From: Bretschneidera sinensis
Taxonomy: Eukaryota; Streptophyta; Magnoliopsida; Brassicales; Akaniaceae
Direction: 5' to 3'
NCBI GenBank assembly: GCA_023935145.1
Contig: CM043698.1
Location: forward strand, 64,750,001 to 64,814,000
DNA: 64,000 bases
Position 1 is the stretch's first letter. Each line of letters opens with the position of its first letter. This document shows positions 35,836-48,239 of the stretch, one piece after another. The notes beneath the pieces are model-generated. The model saw only the letters and a list, made by a program, of their open reading frames with translations, did no database searches and was not told the DNA's origin. The translations under genes and the position numbers were made by a program.

Positions 35836-36293
35836 AAGCGCAAAAAGGAAGGTGAACCGGTAGAAACCACAAAAAAATATATAAAAAGAAGTATGTTCTG
35901 TGAGCCTCAAATCACAAAACGAATGCCGGAAGCAGAATTAGAACGTTGAAAAACCCCAGGAACCAGTCCAACTTTGCAGAAAACCAGTCTAAAAATGCCT
36001 GAACCGATCAAAGAAAAGTACCTCCAAGAAACCGGTGACATGGCGGTCAACTGATGATGTGGTGATCAATGGGTGATGTGGCACTGACATGGCTTTTAAG
36101 ACTGACATGGCAGCAGCGTGTCTGAAACAGGAGCGGCGGCGGAGATGAAGTCGATGGAGAATGAGACTCCGACTATAGTGATAAACCGACAGGTATGAAA
36201 ATGATATACTAGAAGTTTTTCTGATATGAAGGATCCACTAATAGTGACAATCACAGAGCATACTCAACTCTTAATATACCGAGAACCACTATA

Positions 36294-36305
36294 GCTCTGA
36301 TACCA
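36294..36305 (-). other. Primer binding site, tRNA-iMet, of the short-LTR copia element
   Basis: The minus strand reads TGGTATCAGAGC, a perfect match to the standard initiator tRNA-Met primer site, directly after the 5' LTR. Confidence 0.9.
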
Positions 36306-36472
36306 TGTTGAATTTAAGAGAGGAATTGAGACAATACAAAGATGAGAATTGTATTTAATGGTGTGATTTACTTACAAGTGAGCTATCTTATTTATACAAG
36401 CTAATAGGAGAGACAAAGCTATACATAACCAATGTGGGACTAAACTAACTAATTCCATATAATATATTAACA
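36306..36472 (-). repeat. 5' LTR of the short-LTR copia element
   Basis: 167 bp, the same ends as the partner at 31427-31593, with TATAAATA-type sequence in the corresponding place. Confidence 0.9.
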
Positions 36473-38001
36473 CATATATAAGATAAAAATCATTTCATCT
36501 TTCTCTCATTTAATTTACCAAACAAAAATACCAATTATCACAATATTAATTGAAAGTAAGAGCGAAAAATAGTCATCAGCTTAAAGTTGATTTAAATGCC
36601 TTTTGATTGGGATTTAAACAAGATTAAATCAACTTACTTAAATACCTTTCGACATAAAAAAATTATCTTAAAAAAAATTTAAACAAATTGGTTTAAATTT
36701 GGTTAATTTTCAACCTTAAAAAAAAAAAAAACATATGAGGTATCTTGCGGTGACAAATTTTTTTTCTTCTCTTTTCATGTGTTTTTTAAATAAATTTTAA
36801 AAGAAAAAAAGTCAATGTCACCCCTAAATCATCATCAATTAATATCATTATTATTATCGATTGTTTGCCTTGTGTTAATTGTTATGGTACAGAACACGAA
36901 TCTGTCTAGAACGAAGAATTATTGAGTCGTAAGTTGACTAAAAGAAGATGCCCAGCACAAAAGGAAAGTCAAGGACAAAGAAAAAGAGACAATTGCAATA
37001 TCTTGATTGCATCGAGAGGCTAGATATTTCTGGCTACCCCTTAGGAAAATTTTTGATTGCATCAAATAAATTTGTATTAATAGAAAATTGATTGATAAAT
37101 TTTAAAAAATTTATTAAGTAATGATAAATGTGTATATCAGATAATATTAATAAAAAATTTAAAATTTAAAAATTAATTTTTTAATCAATGCAAATCAAGA
37201 GATTTACATTTAGTATAATTCATAATTTGTCTTATTTTAAATACTCAAAAGAAGAAATAAAAAAAATCTTTCAAATAGAAAAAAAGATCGAAATTTTTAT
37301 CGGTATCGAGTGCAAAACTATTTTACATCGGGTAAAAATTTGAATGATAATTTTTAAGAATTTCATTAATAACATTAATTAAATATATATAGATGTTATT
37401 AATAAATTTTTTAAAATTATTAATTAAATTTTAATTTTAATATCAAAATAAACTTTACAACCGGTACAAATAAAAATTTATCTCACCTTAAATTGATGCA
37501 ATATAAAAATTAATCAAGATGACGTACCCATATGAAAGAAGTTTTTTTGATTAAAAATTCGTTTAAAAGTTGACCTCTCAATTATATAATTAAATTAAAT
37601 AAAAAAACTTTTGATACAATCTTAAGTTGGTCATGTGACAAATGTTATTAATTGAATATTATTCATTCATTTGCCACTAACAAGTCAAACTTATCTTACA
37701 CGTACGTATAGCATTATCCTAACACTTTTCACTAGCTCTGGTCAGATAAATATGAAATTAGTCAACTTCAAAACTTTCTAGATGGGGTATCTATAGTTGA
37801 ATACCCAATTTCATGCATGATTAATTAATAGTTAATTATCAGCTGACTATAGCAAGAAAAAACTAATTAAAAGGAAAATTTGAGCTCAGTCATGTGGTTG
37901 GTAAAGATTGTGAATCTGTGATATTAAGATTAAATATGGATAAATTTTAGTAAGTCAAATTAGATTTTGAATCCTCCCATAAGAAAAGGCTAGCTATAGG
38001 T
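36473..38001. other. AT-rich intergenic with dispersed AT-rich repeats
   Basis: No gene is seen. Segments at about 37040-37200 and 37330-37500 resemble each other and 42285-42440: a TTGATTTGCAT..AATTTATTAATAATATCTGA-like phrase, partly on the opposite strand. Confidence 0.4.
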
Positions 38002-39207
38002 TGTTAGAAATTTTTCATTTGGTGCGATTTTGGATTTGGTTAGAAAATGAGTTTAAGTGTAAGATTTATTCGAATGAAACTTAAAAAAATTTAATAAAGT
38101 AATTTATTTATAATGGGTTTAATATTTTAATGTGTCATAACTTTGTGTAGGTTATAATTGACTTTTTGACTTTTAATAGTTTGGTCATTAGATTACTATA
38201 TAAAATATAAATTAGATCTCATTTTTTATTCTTAACCCTATCGTGACGTCATATTTCTGTTAAATTTTATATTCTCATATTATATATATATATATGCTTG
38301 TACTTGTCTATCACGATACATCAATAATATAAAAGTTTTTTCTCAATTTTTTCTTTACTTTTTAACATGGTATCAGAACTATTAATCTTGTTTTGAGAGT
38401 CGTCTTTCAAGCTTTCACAATTTAGGTGAACGGCCTAATGTTGCTCGTCTGGACATAACTCCTTTTCTTTTTGTTTTAGAATATTATAATCTTTCATTTT
38501 TTTCACCACTACAAATTAATTTACACCAAAAAATATTAACCAGATCAAGCCTAACGACCTGTTTCTGATGTGCTATATCTACTCATCAACTCGCGATTAC
38601 ATTTATGGTCCTACTAACCTCTACGACCCACGATTCCACTTCGGATCCTGCCAAGCCACCACCAGTGATTCCACTCTGGGTCCTTGTCTGTCACTTCAGT
38701 TTTCAGTTTTCAATTTTCGTCTTAAATCCAAGCAATTCCTTTGTTTTCGTATCCCTCAATAATCTTTGCTCAAACTTGTGAAGAGGTGTTAGAGCGAGAC
38801 TCTCACCCTTTATCTTGTTTTGACCCATATTTGAGTTCTTTTCTTATTTTCAACAGAGTATATGCAAAGAGGTGAGCTTCATGTGGGGGAGAATTACTTC
38901 TTTAGAGTTTTTCATCAAAGCTTGGTACCAACATGCAAAGTTCTTTATTAAAATTTGTTCTTTTCAGTATTTTTTTATTCGATTTACAAACTCAAATTGA
39001 CATCCACTTTATCATCATTAATTTAATTATAATGTTAACATATATGATATTTTTTATTCTTATGGTAATATTAGTTTCTTAATTTTATACTTACTAAATT
39101 TTTTAATTAGTTTAACTTCCCTTGAGTTTTATATGCATGTATTCTTTTTTCACATTACATCAATAAAAAAAAAAGTTTTTTCTCTGATCTAACTTTATTT
39201 TCTAACA
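38002..39207 (+). mobile_element. Short copia-like LTR remnant
   Basis: Bases 38002-38367 look like an LTR: they start TGTTAGAAATTT, contain ACTATATAAAATATAAATT near 38200 and end TTTTTAACA. TGGTATCAGAAC, a tRNA-iMet primer site, follows immediately (38368-38379). A purine tract TGTGGGGGAGAA occurs near 38883. A diverged, shortened copy of the LTR end (CATCAATA..AAGTTTTTTCTC..TCTAACA) lies at about 39045-39207. The interior is about 500 bp with no pol. It is a strongly deleted element or a small non-autonomous one. Confidence 0.5.
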
Positions 39208-41568
39208 TCGAGGATTAAAGATATTTAATTGAACTTATGCAGTTGCTTCTTTCGGCTGCAAAGTCAGAAATGTGAATTGTACTTATCAAAGAAAACTGTC
39301 TAGTTTTGTAACCTTTTGTTTTTTATTTGTTTCCTTTAGGTTCTTGCATAGTATCTAAGTGTTTTGATTAGTTTTTAGTGTGCTCTTGTCTTTTTCATTA
39401 AGCAATTCTTATGTTGTGGTATGGTGGGCTTCTGCACTGGGTTGGCTTCATCTGCTAAAGTCAACATTTCTGTATCAAATGTATGTATAAAAGAAATCAA
39501 TTTGAATTTCCTTTGCCTTATGCAGAGACAACTTTATATGAATTTTTATTTTTAAATTAGATTGATTTTTGGGATAGGTGAAAGATAAGAACAAGACCAT
39601 TAGTTTTTAAATTGCGACGTTACAGACTTTATAAAATGGTTTATATTTTTCATAAATAAAAATTAAGTTAAACATTTTTAAAAAATAATTCTTAAAAAAA
39701 ATCAAAAATTAAAAAAATAAATTATAAACTAACATTTGTGTTAGAAAAATTGTTTTACGGTTATTTTATCAAACATAATAGATTTTAACTCTAATTATTG
39801 TACCAAAAATTATTTTGATAACAAAAAATCAAAACTATTGTTAAACAAAACGGTAATTAACTATCTATTTGGGAAAGAAAAAAAAAAGCACTCTCTTGTA
39901 GTTTTCCAAATTATAATGTCAACTTGCTTCATTGCTCAGAGAATCAATGCAGAGAGTTGACATATTGTAACCTTTAAAAAGCACATGCAATTGAGTTCAT
40001 TGGCAATGTTTGTTAATTAGTGACCTCTTTTGATTTTATGGACATCAACTTTTGGTGAAAACCAAGAGTCAAAAGCTAGGTTTTATTGGGTTGGTGTTAT
40101 GTAGACATAAGAATTAGGTCCATGAAGCAGTGTTAGTGGCATATGGCTGTAACGTGATCAAATCAACTTTTTTTGTGCTGAAGGTCCATTGTTCACATTG
40201 TCAACCAAACTCTTAACAAAAATAAAAAGAAAAAAAAGAATTAATAGAGGTCCATCCACTTTATGATGATGATTATAAGATTGATAGGTTGCAACTTAGT
40301 CATGATAACTATACTCTACAATGCCTATCCATATTTAATTTACTACCATATTTTCAAATACAATAATGCATTTAATGGTAAAAAAATCGATACTCGATAA
40401 ACTAATATATTTAATGGTAAAAAAATATCATCGAATTTATATGTTTTATAATTAAATTTAAGTTTTTTTTTACCATCAAATATATTCTTTTTAAATATAT
40501 ATATATATATAAATAAAAACGAGGTATAAATGCTTTATTTTTAAGTGAGTTATGATAATATACACTTAATACTAATTTGATTTCGTGGAGGTAGGATTAA
40601 TTTGATTTCATATTTCATGTAATCTTTTGCCCTTTTGGTGACATGGCATATGTTCTATCCGTGGACAAAAAGGTCATTTGATCTTTTATCGTGGGATTAA
40701 GTGTCTTTGATAAGTCTGATTGATTGGCTCAGAAAGAACCGATTTGTTTAAGAGAAAGATAAAATGAAGAAGAGAACAAAATGAGAAGATTCCATTTAAT
40801 ATTATGTTTGATAAAAAAATTAAACATAAATGTGATGTTATATAACTATTTAGATCGAATTTAAGAGTTATTCACTTGGGAAAATGTTCAACCAGTGAGT
40901 TCGTGGTCATCCAATTGCATTTTCAATAATATTCAAAAAGTCCCAAGTACTTTTGTGTGTTGTCCCTTCTTACATACTTTTATTTGGTCCAAATCTCACT
41001 CTAATTAAGATTTTTGATTAAAGGTTAAGGGGCTGAGTTCGAGGTTTTTTTTTTTTTATAGAACTATTCAAATTCAAGTTCAATCAAACCTAATTTATTG
41101 AGCTTTCAACCGAACTCAAACTTATAAAATTTACTCGTTAATTTAATCGAGTCGAACAAAAGACCTAAATATTTGAGTTATTAAGTTCGTGGACCATCCG
41201 AATAATACATTTATTAAAATATATATTTATATATTTTTTATTTATTAAATTATAAAAATATATTTCTATTACGTACTCATTTCTCGTTAAAACTTTTTAA
41301 AACTCGTGAGCTCAATCTCAAATGAGCTCGTTAATTATTCAATTCTAATCGAATTGAATTTGAGTCTTATAAATTTTATTCAAACTCGAGCTCAAATATT
41401 ATTTTTTAATAAAATAAATTATATAGACCTTTTTTGAAGTAACGTATAATTGTAAGCATCTCTCTTAAATTTTTTAAACTTTCATTTATACTTCTTGATA
41501 AAAAAAATTTCAATGAAATTACATGAAATCTAATATAATTTTTTCTATAAAAAAATATTTATAAATAT

Positions 41569-41608
<40 letters not shown>

Positions 41609-42117
41609 TATGGTACTTTAAAAATGGTCAATATAATTTATTCTTTTTAATATGATCCGAGCTCGATACCTACATAGTACTGCCTTAGTTGGTTACAGTT
41701 CAGGACGACTGAAATTTTAAGTTGCAGCAACCACTGCGGTACTTTAACATAGACAATAGTCCAACCTCTTCTAGATCAGTTGCTTTAGTCATTTCAATAT
41801 AAAAGTCAAAAAAAAAAGATTGGATTACTATCATCAAATTGGTATCTTTAGTTTTTCAATGTCCTGGTGGTCTTAGTCTTTTATTGTGGCTGCAATTTAT
41901 TGAGTCCCATGACCAGGCAGGTGCTGCAAAAAGGTCCACATTGGTCAACCCTTCTGTTAGAAATCCCATCTCATCATACCCAATATCCTTAACTTTTAAA
42001 GGATCAGTAACCCACCAATTTTAAATGGCTAAAAGGGGCTTTCTTCCATCCTAAGTTTTCATATTTTGTCATTCATTACATAAGACTCCTACCATATGAC
42101 CATGATAATATAAAATT
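39208..42117. other. AT-rich intergenic
   Basis: No gene is recognised. It holds an (AT)n run at about 41571-41604. A GAGCTC/CTCGAG-rich stretch at 41030-41420 resembles 42560-42715, partly inverted, possibly the remains of a repeat family. Confidence 0.4.
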
Positions 42118-42300
42118 AAATGAACATGATAAATTAGTCGTATATTATTTTTATATGCATAGAGCGATTCTTGGTTGTATCAACTATAAATCTCGATTAA
42201 ACATTTAAATGAACATGATAAATTAATCATATATTATTTTTATATGCATGTGATAAGAGAGATTCTTGGTTGTATCAGTTATAAATCTCGATTAAAAATT
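42118..42300. repeat. Two-copy tandem repeat, 89-bp period
   Basis: Units beginning AAATGAACATGATAAATTA at 42118 and 42207 both continue CATATATTATTTTTATATGCAT (or a close variant), GATTCTTGGTTGTATCA and TATAAATCTCGATTAAA. Confidence 0.85.
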
Positions 42301-43585
42301 TAATTTAATTTTTTTAAAATTTTATTAATAATATCTGACATATATAATTATTATTATTAATTAAATTTATAAAAATTATCAATTAAATTTATACTGATGT
42401 AAATATCTTGATTTGTGCATATGATACAATCAAAAAATTTTCACGTTACAAAGTATATAATTCAATTCAGCTCATAATATTTAATTAGTAAAAATAAGTG
42501 ATTTGCCAAAGTGCAGTTTACTACAAGCCAAACAAGACCAAATGATTTCATTTTGATTTTTGACTCAAACCTCGAACCGAGCTCACCATCAAACTATTCG
42601 AACTTGATTCGATTAAAACTCAACTCAACAGAACTTGAGTCTCTCAATTCTAAACTCATTAAGATTATCGAGTTGAACTCGAACGTTTAAGAGTTCGATT
42701 TGTGAGGCTCGTGAATAGCTGAAAAAAATTAAAATTAAAAAGTTTGAAGTACTAACACTGTTCAATCCATTAAAGTGGATATCAAACTTTCAATGTTAGC
42801 TGATAAACCAGGTGACCTGCAATAGTATGATTAATAAACTAGTTTAAATGTTATGACAGAATACATGTATAATAAACTAAATTCAAAAGTGAACATCTAA
42901 TAGCAATTAAAATCAAAGTTGTAAATTTTCAGTGGGACAGAGTTTCATTTTAATTATTAAAATAAAATGTTTTAGTTTGTTTTGATGTACCGTTTCAAAA
43001 TTGTTGACATTTTAAAAAAAATTTATGTCAAATTACATACATTTCAAAAATATATATAATTATAGATGTTGATCATAATAAAATCATCACCGTTTAAACA
43101 TAAAACGATAAAAATTATATACTAACCAAAATCAAATCATAATTATAATAAAAAATTCAAATACTGATACAAAATAACACTAACTTTATCATGTTTTAAC
43201 AATTATTAATTCAAAGCAATATTAATTAAAAATGTTTAACAATAATATTATCAAAAATTTTAAACTTAATTAAAAGCGTCATTATCAAAAAATATATATC
43301 ATGTGAAAATAAATTTAAATTAATAAAAAAAATAAAAACAAAAAAACAAATGGAAACTGACCAATACGGTCAAAACATGTCCAAACAAACCAAAACAAAA
43401 ATCGAAACGGAGGTTTACTCGGAGAACCAAAACGTTTTCATAAAAAAGAAATGAAATTTACGATAGGATTAAAATACTATTCTTGCTGAGTTTTAAATTG
43501 GATCTGTTGTTAGTTGTTCCCTTACTTTCAGAAGCAGAACAAAACAGGAAGCACAGAGTTTTTTTTTTCTTCAAGAAAAGCAGAT
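42301..43585. other. AT-rich region upstream of BURP gene 2
   Basis: No gene is recognised. The last few hundred bases should hold the BURP gene 2 promoter, but I see no single clear TATA box to mark. Confidence 0.4.
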
Positions 43586-44825
43586 ATGGGTTTTGGTTTT
43601 CCTTCTTGGAGCATCATCCTTTATGTTCTGTTTGTCTTTATGGTAATAATCTTCATGAAACTATAGTTGCTATTGTTAAAGAACCTGCTGCAACAAGTTC
43701 TGCAGAAGCAGTTTCTGCAACAACACAATCTATAAAAACAGATTCTGCAAAATCTGCAAGCCTATTTGTCTAGCAGATTCTGCAGAATCTGTTTTTACAC
43801 TTTAATAGCTGAAATCTTAGTGAAAGTAGAATTTTAACTCTTCACTGCCTTATCTTTTGCTTGTTTTATCTTTGTCTAGACTTTCTTTTTTCGTCTCAAC
43901 TGTTTGATCTGGATAATGTTAAATTGAAGGTTACTACATGTTCTTGTTGTAATTAGTTTTCAATGTTTTAGTAAATTCTGCTCTTTATTTTGGTTTTTAT
44001 ATGCAGTTAGCCCAAGCCAGTAGTGCTAGAAAGATAACTTACAGAGAATGGAAAAAAGAAGAAAACAGAGCAAACCAAGAACACACCCTGAATGATCATG
44101 ATCTATTGAATCCCTCATCTCACATGGATCATATGGATGCATCACTAAATGTTTTCTTCACCCTAACTGACCTTAAAATTGGGGGGGAAATGCCCATCTA
44201 CTTCAACAACAAAGACCTTTCTACCTCTCCACATCTTCTGTCCAGAGAAGAATCCGATTCGATTCCTTTCTCTTCAAGGCAACTCCCTTACCTTCTTGAT
44301 TTCTTCTCTTTCTCTGAAAACTCTACACAAGCCAAAGCAATGGAGTATACACTCAAACAATGTGAACTTGAACCAATCAAAGGAGAGATAAAATTCTGTC
44401 CTACCTCATTAGAATCCATGCTTGATTTTGCACGCAGCGTCTTCGGCTTAAATTCCCATCTCAAAGTATTAACAACGAAATTCCTCATAAAACCAACTAG
44501 CCTTTTACAAAACTATACTATTTTGGAAGTGAATAAAGAGAGATTTGGTAGCAGGATGATAGCTTGTCATACAATGCCTTACCCTTATGCAGTTTTCTAT
44601 TGCCATAGTCAAGAGAGTGAGAACAGGGTATTTGAGATTTCATTAGGGGGAGACAATGGAGAATCGAGGGTTAAAGCTGCTGCTGTTTGTCATATGGATA
44701 CCTCTCAATGGGACCGTGATCATGTGTCGTTTCGTGTTCTCAAAATTGAGCCTGGAACTTCCCCTGTCTGCCATTTCTTCCCTGCAGATAACCTTGTTTG
44801 GGTGCCTCTGCGTGCTGAAGTGTAG
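43586..44825 (+). CDS. BURP-domain protein 2, secreted (BNM2/USP/RD22 group)
   Basis: Two exons encode 291 residues. Exon 1 (43586-43642) gives MGFGFPSWSIILYVLFVFM; exon 2 (44007-44825) follows a 364-bp GT..AG intron in phase 0. The N-terminus is a signal peptide with cleavage likely near residue 24 (LAQASSA). After a short variable segment comes the BURP domain from about residue 65: NVFFTLTDLKIGGEMPIYF, SIPFSS, LESMLDFA. It ends in the four Cys-His pairs with spacing CH-X10-CH-X27-CH-X25-CH (Cys at about 206, 218, 247, 274), all intact. No central repeat region is present, so it is a short BNM2/USP-like member rather than a PG1-beta-like one. BURP proteins act in or beyond the secretory pathway, often at the cell wall, and several respond to drought or ABA. 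The exact role of this one is unknown. It is the intact paralogue of the gene at 13655-20698. Confidence 0.9.
43733..43797. repeat. Intronic hairpin made of TTCTGCA motifs
   Basis: Arms 43733-43757 and 43773-43797 pair at 24 of 25 positions around a 15-base loop, within the single intron of BURP gene 2. The flanking bases from 43695 hold further TTCTGCAGAA-type copies. Confidence 0.85.
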
Positions 44826-45979
44826 TTATCAGTTTAAGATCCGTGTTCAATCCTCCTTCTCGTCGATATAAAAAAATCTAGCTAGCTAGTTAAAAGCCTC
44901 AAATCTTTTTATGAATATTGGAAGCATGGATTACATGTTTTGTTATCCTTTAAAGTAATTATTAATGTAAAATATGGACGATGTTCCTTTACTTCTGTAT
45001 TAAAGCATCGAGATTGTCTTAAGTTTTTGGTTTTTGTAGTTCCTTTCTACTTCTTCTTTTGGTGGCTGTATGTATTGGGTTCCCTGTTAAGAAAAAAAGA
45101 TATTTACTGAATTTTTTTCGTAGGGTATTTTTGAATCCCTAAAAATGTGAAGAGAAAAAGAATCATTTTTGTAGGGTCCTTTTTCTTGCATGAATGCTGC
45201 CACCTGCAATTTAATTCAAGCAAAACCAACTACAATTAATTGTATATTTGGTTGATTTTTAATTAAAAACATATGTCATCTCACTAAATTAAAAGGTAAT
45301 TGTATCGGAAGTCTTTGAATTATTGACTTTTAATATTTATATCCCTAAATTATGAATTTGCTATCAATAATCTTTTAATTACAATGTTATTATTTTAATC
45401 ACTATAATATTTTTTTAATATAATTGAATACATTAAATAAAACGTTTAGTAAACTTTATAAATTATTTGACCGTTTATCAAATTATTTTTAATAATAATC
45501 CAATCCAATCTTAAAATCTCTCGAATTTAACTTGCCCAATTTTCTAGGGCTCTACTGCGCTGGGCTAGCTTCATCAGATTGCATCCCTACATGACACTAG
45601 TAGTGAATATTATGCAGAGTATTTTTATTTTGCTAAGAAGAATAAAGTGGATTGTATCTAAATTTAGGCCTCACAAATCTCACCAAATACAGCCCGAAAA
45701 TCTCTATTTACTTATTGCTTCAATATAATTTAACCGATCGCGATATCAGACAAATTTATAGTAAATATAATATTTAAAAGCAAAAGAATGTTAGAAGAAA
45801 AAAAATCGAGGAGAAAAGATCAAAGGTGAATCCATTTCATACAAGGAATTCGATCGAAAAAGGTGACTAGAATCCACACAGGATCAAAGAAACTTAAACA
45901 ATGGGGAAAAAGGTATGCTCAAAGGAAAAAAAAAACGCTAGTTACAAGGAAGTTTAGCACCTGTAGGCTCACAATGGAC
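44826..45979. other. Downstream of BURP gene 2; intergenic
   Basis: This includes the 3' untranslated region of BURP gene 2. No other gene is recognised, and the sequence becomes AT-rich after 45240. Confidence 0.45.
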
Positions 45980-46083
45980 CAATACAAACAAGGCCCGACA
46001 CGGCACGGCCCACACTACCACATGGTGTGTTGTGCTGAGCTTACCTTTCGAGGCCAACGACACGGTATAAAAAAAAAAGCATG

Positions 46084-48216
46084 TGTAATGACTTATTTCG
46101 GGTTGGTCACCCTCGAGACGGTGTTGTCATGTTTTAAAATTTCAGCATAACACGTATATGCAACAATAAAAATAATATCAACTGCAATTATTACACCATT
46201 CCTCAATCCTCAACAGGGGAGATAAATCATTCAGATCTCAATTGAACATTATATACAACATACTATGCATGAATATTTACAATTTTTTTTTGTTTTCTCA
46301 TTAGTATGAGAATGTGGACCATGTGGCTTACAAATAATGATTTCGTCTGAATCTCAGCTCACCAAACTATCTGTCCTGCCTACTACCTGAAATCATTGTA
46401 CAATGAAAAATGAGCTTCATAAGCTCAATGAATTAAATTTACTATAAGTATTCAATTATATACTCCTAGTTACATCTTATAATTCAATTACTTCTAATAA
46501 TCTTCTGATATTCATTCATATCTTTCCTCAAATAATTCAATAACAATATTCTGTAATCACTACTCAATTTCATAATTCTCCCATTACACAATCTCTTCTT
46601 AAGTTACTCATCAGACATATCAATCTTTCAACCGTATGTTTAATCATCTCTAAATTCTCATTTCAACATCATAATTTATCTCGTTATGAGGTTCACAGCA
46701 TATAATCAATCACTTAGACAATTCTCATCATATCATACTTTTATATTTCTTTCTCATCATATTTGTCTCTTTGTGAGACTAATTCATCTATCAATAAATT
46801 TACACTCAAGAATAACACTTTAGCATCTCAAACAATAACAATAAATATTTAAAGCAAATGCAATACGCGAATTTAAATGTTATTATTATTTGGGAAAATC
46901 TTCCTACATGTCGACATGTTTTTATCTTAGACCGGCTGCCTTCCCGGTTCTTATATTTTCATTTAGACTGGTTGCCCTCTCGGTTATTTTATTTTCATTT
47001 AGACCGACTGCCCTTCCGATTCTTTTATTTTCATTAGACCGACTGCCTTCCCGGTTCTTTTATTTCCATATATATGCATATGAATAATAACATGAAATAT
47101 GCATATGAACAATAATATAAAAACAAGCATGTTTTCAAACATTTAAATTAGCTATCCTGATTATTTTCAAATTATTATTTGAAAATCTCCACTATATTCT
47201 TCTCCTCATAAATTATATCAAATCATCAACCATAACTCGTCAAGAATTTCATTTATCACATTTATTATTAAATCAACTCATTATTCTAATAATATTACTT
47301 CTCATATAATAATTTTCTACACATCAATTATTCCTATCATACCTATGAACCAAATTTTTCATCTACCACCAAATCATAAGTTAATAATTTATTCTAATAT
47401 TATCACTATATATTTCATATTTATCTTGATTAATTAAAGTAAATCCAACTCACCACGTAGCACTTAGAGCTACCCGTGGATCACCTCATTGCCTTTCTTG
47501 CTCATTTCAGCAATTTCACCCGATTGTTGATCGTCAACACCTGACATAATATTTATATTAAAATTTCTAATTTATTCTTCAATTCTTCCATAATTTATAC
47601 TCTTTGAAAATTCTCACATTGAATTCTGAGAAATTTCATGTATGCTAAATTTTAAAAATAAAATTCATGTTATTACCTTTTGTTTTTCTGAGAGCTTCCT
47701 GTGACTCTCTGTAAAATTCTCCCATAAACCCCCTTCAAAATTTTACTCTTTCAACTTTTTTTTTCAGTCCCCAAATTTTTAAAGAAATATAGTAGTTTGT
47801 ATTGAAGAATGAAGAAAACCAAATAGGATTTGGTAAAGCTAATAAAACAATTCAATAAAATAAATTTTTATAAGATTTGTTAACGATGGCACTGTTGCAT
47901 TTCATGCTCAGTGTCCACCATTCTTCTAAATGTTGATTAGTTTCCATTTTGTGCAATACCTGGACTTCCAAGTGTTGCACGCTGTCCCTTTTTTTTAACA
48001 AAACTTTTTTTTTCCTTTTTTTTCCATTGTCCTCTTGGAAGCTTCATTTTTTTTTTCATTTTTCCTTTTTCTTTTCCTTTACCCCGCCACGTGTTCATTT
48101 TTTTTTCAAAAGAATTATTTTATTCAATAATAAATCTTTCACATATATTATTTTAATTTCATGTCATATTTATCAAATTACTTCTTTACCCATACTCTAA
48201 GAGCACGGGTATTACA
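46084..48216 (-). repeat. 3' LTR of the gypsy element
   Basis: 2133 bp; in element orientation it starts TGTAATACCCGTGCTC at 48216 and ends with TCATTACA at 46084. It is highly similar to 52896-55023 and contains repeated CGGTT..TTTTATTTTCATTTAGACCG blocks (46930-47065). Confidence 0.92.
46925..47070. repeat. Short tandem repeats inside the gypsy LTR
   Basis: About four copies of a 40-base unit (TTTTCATTTAGACCG-CTGCC-T-CCGGTTCTT, variable). Matching arrays occur at 53745-53920 in the other LTR and inverted at about 16465-16690 in the solo LTR, with different copy details. Confidence 0.8.
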
Positions 48217-48239
48217 ATTCTACCCACCTTATAAAAATT

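Larger units (their letters stand above)
31427..36472 (-). mobile_element. Complete but decayed Ty1/copia retrotransposon, short LTRs
   Basis: Two 167-bp LTRs (31427-31593, 36306-36472), TG..CA, are flanked by perfect 5-bp TSDs CATAT (31422-31426 and 36473-36477). On the minus strand a tRNA-iMet primer site, gag, protease, integrase, RT, RNase H and a polypurine tract follow in copia order. About 15 of 167 LTR positions differ by eye, so the insertion is not recent. The polyprotein has several stops and altered motifs, so it is inactive. Lineage resembles Ale/Retrofit by the integrase and RNase H wording, with moderate certainty. Confidence 0.92.

Noticed and set aside
43483..43773. Plus-strand open frame overlapping BURP gene 2 exon 1
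   Set aside because: It runs through exon 1 in a different frame and into the intron. The paralogue supports the exon at 43586-43642 instead.
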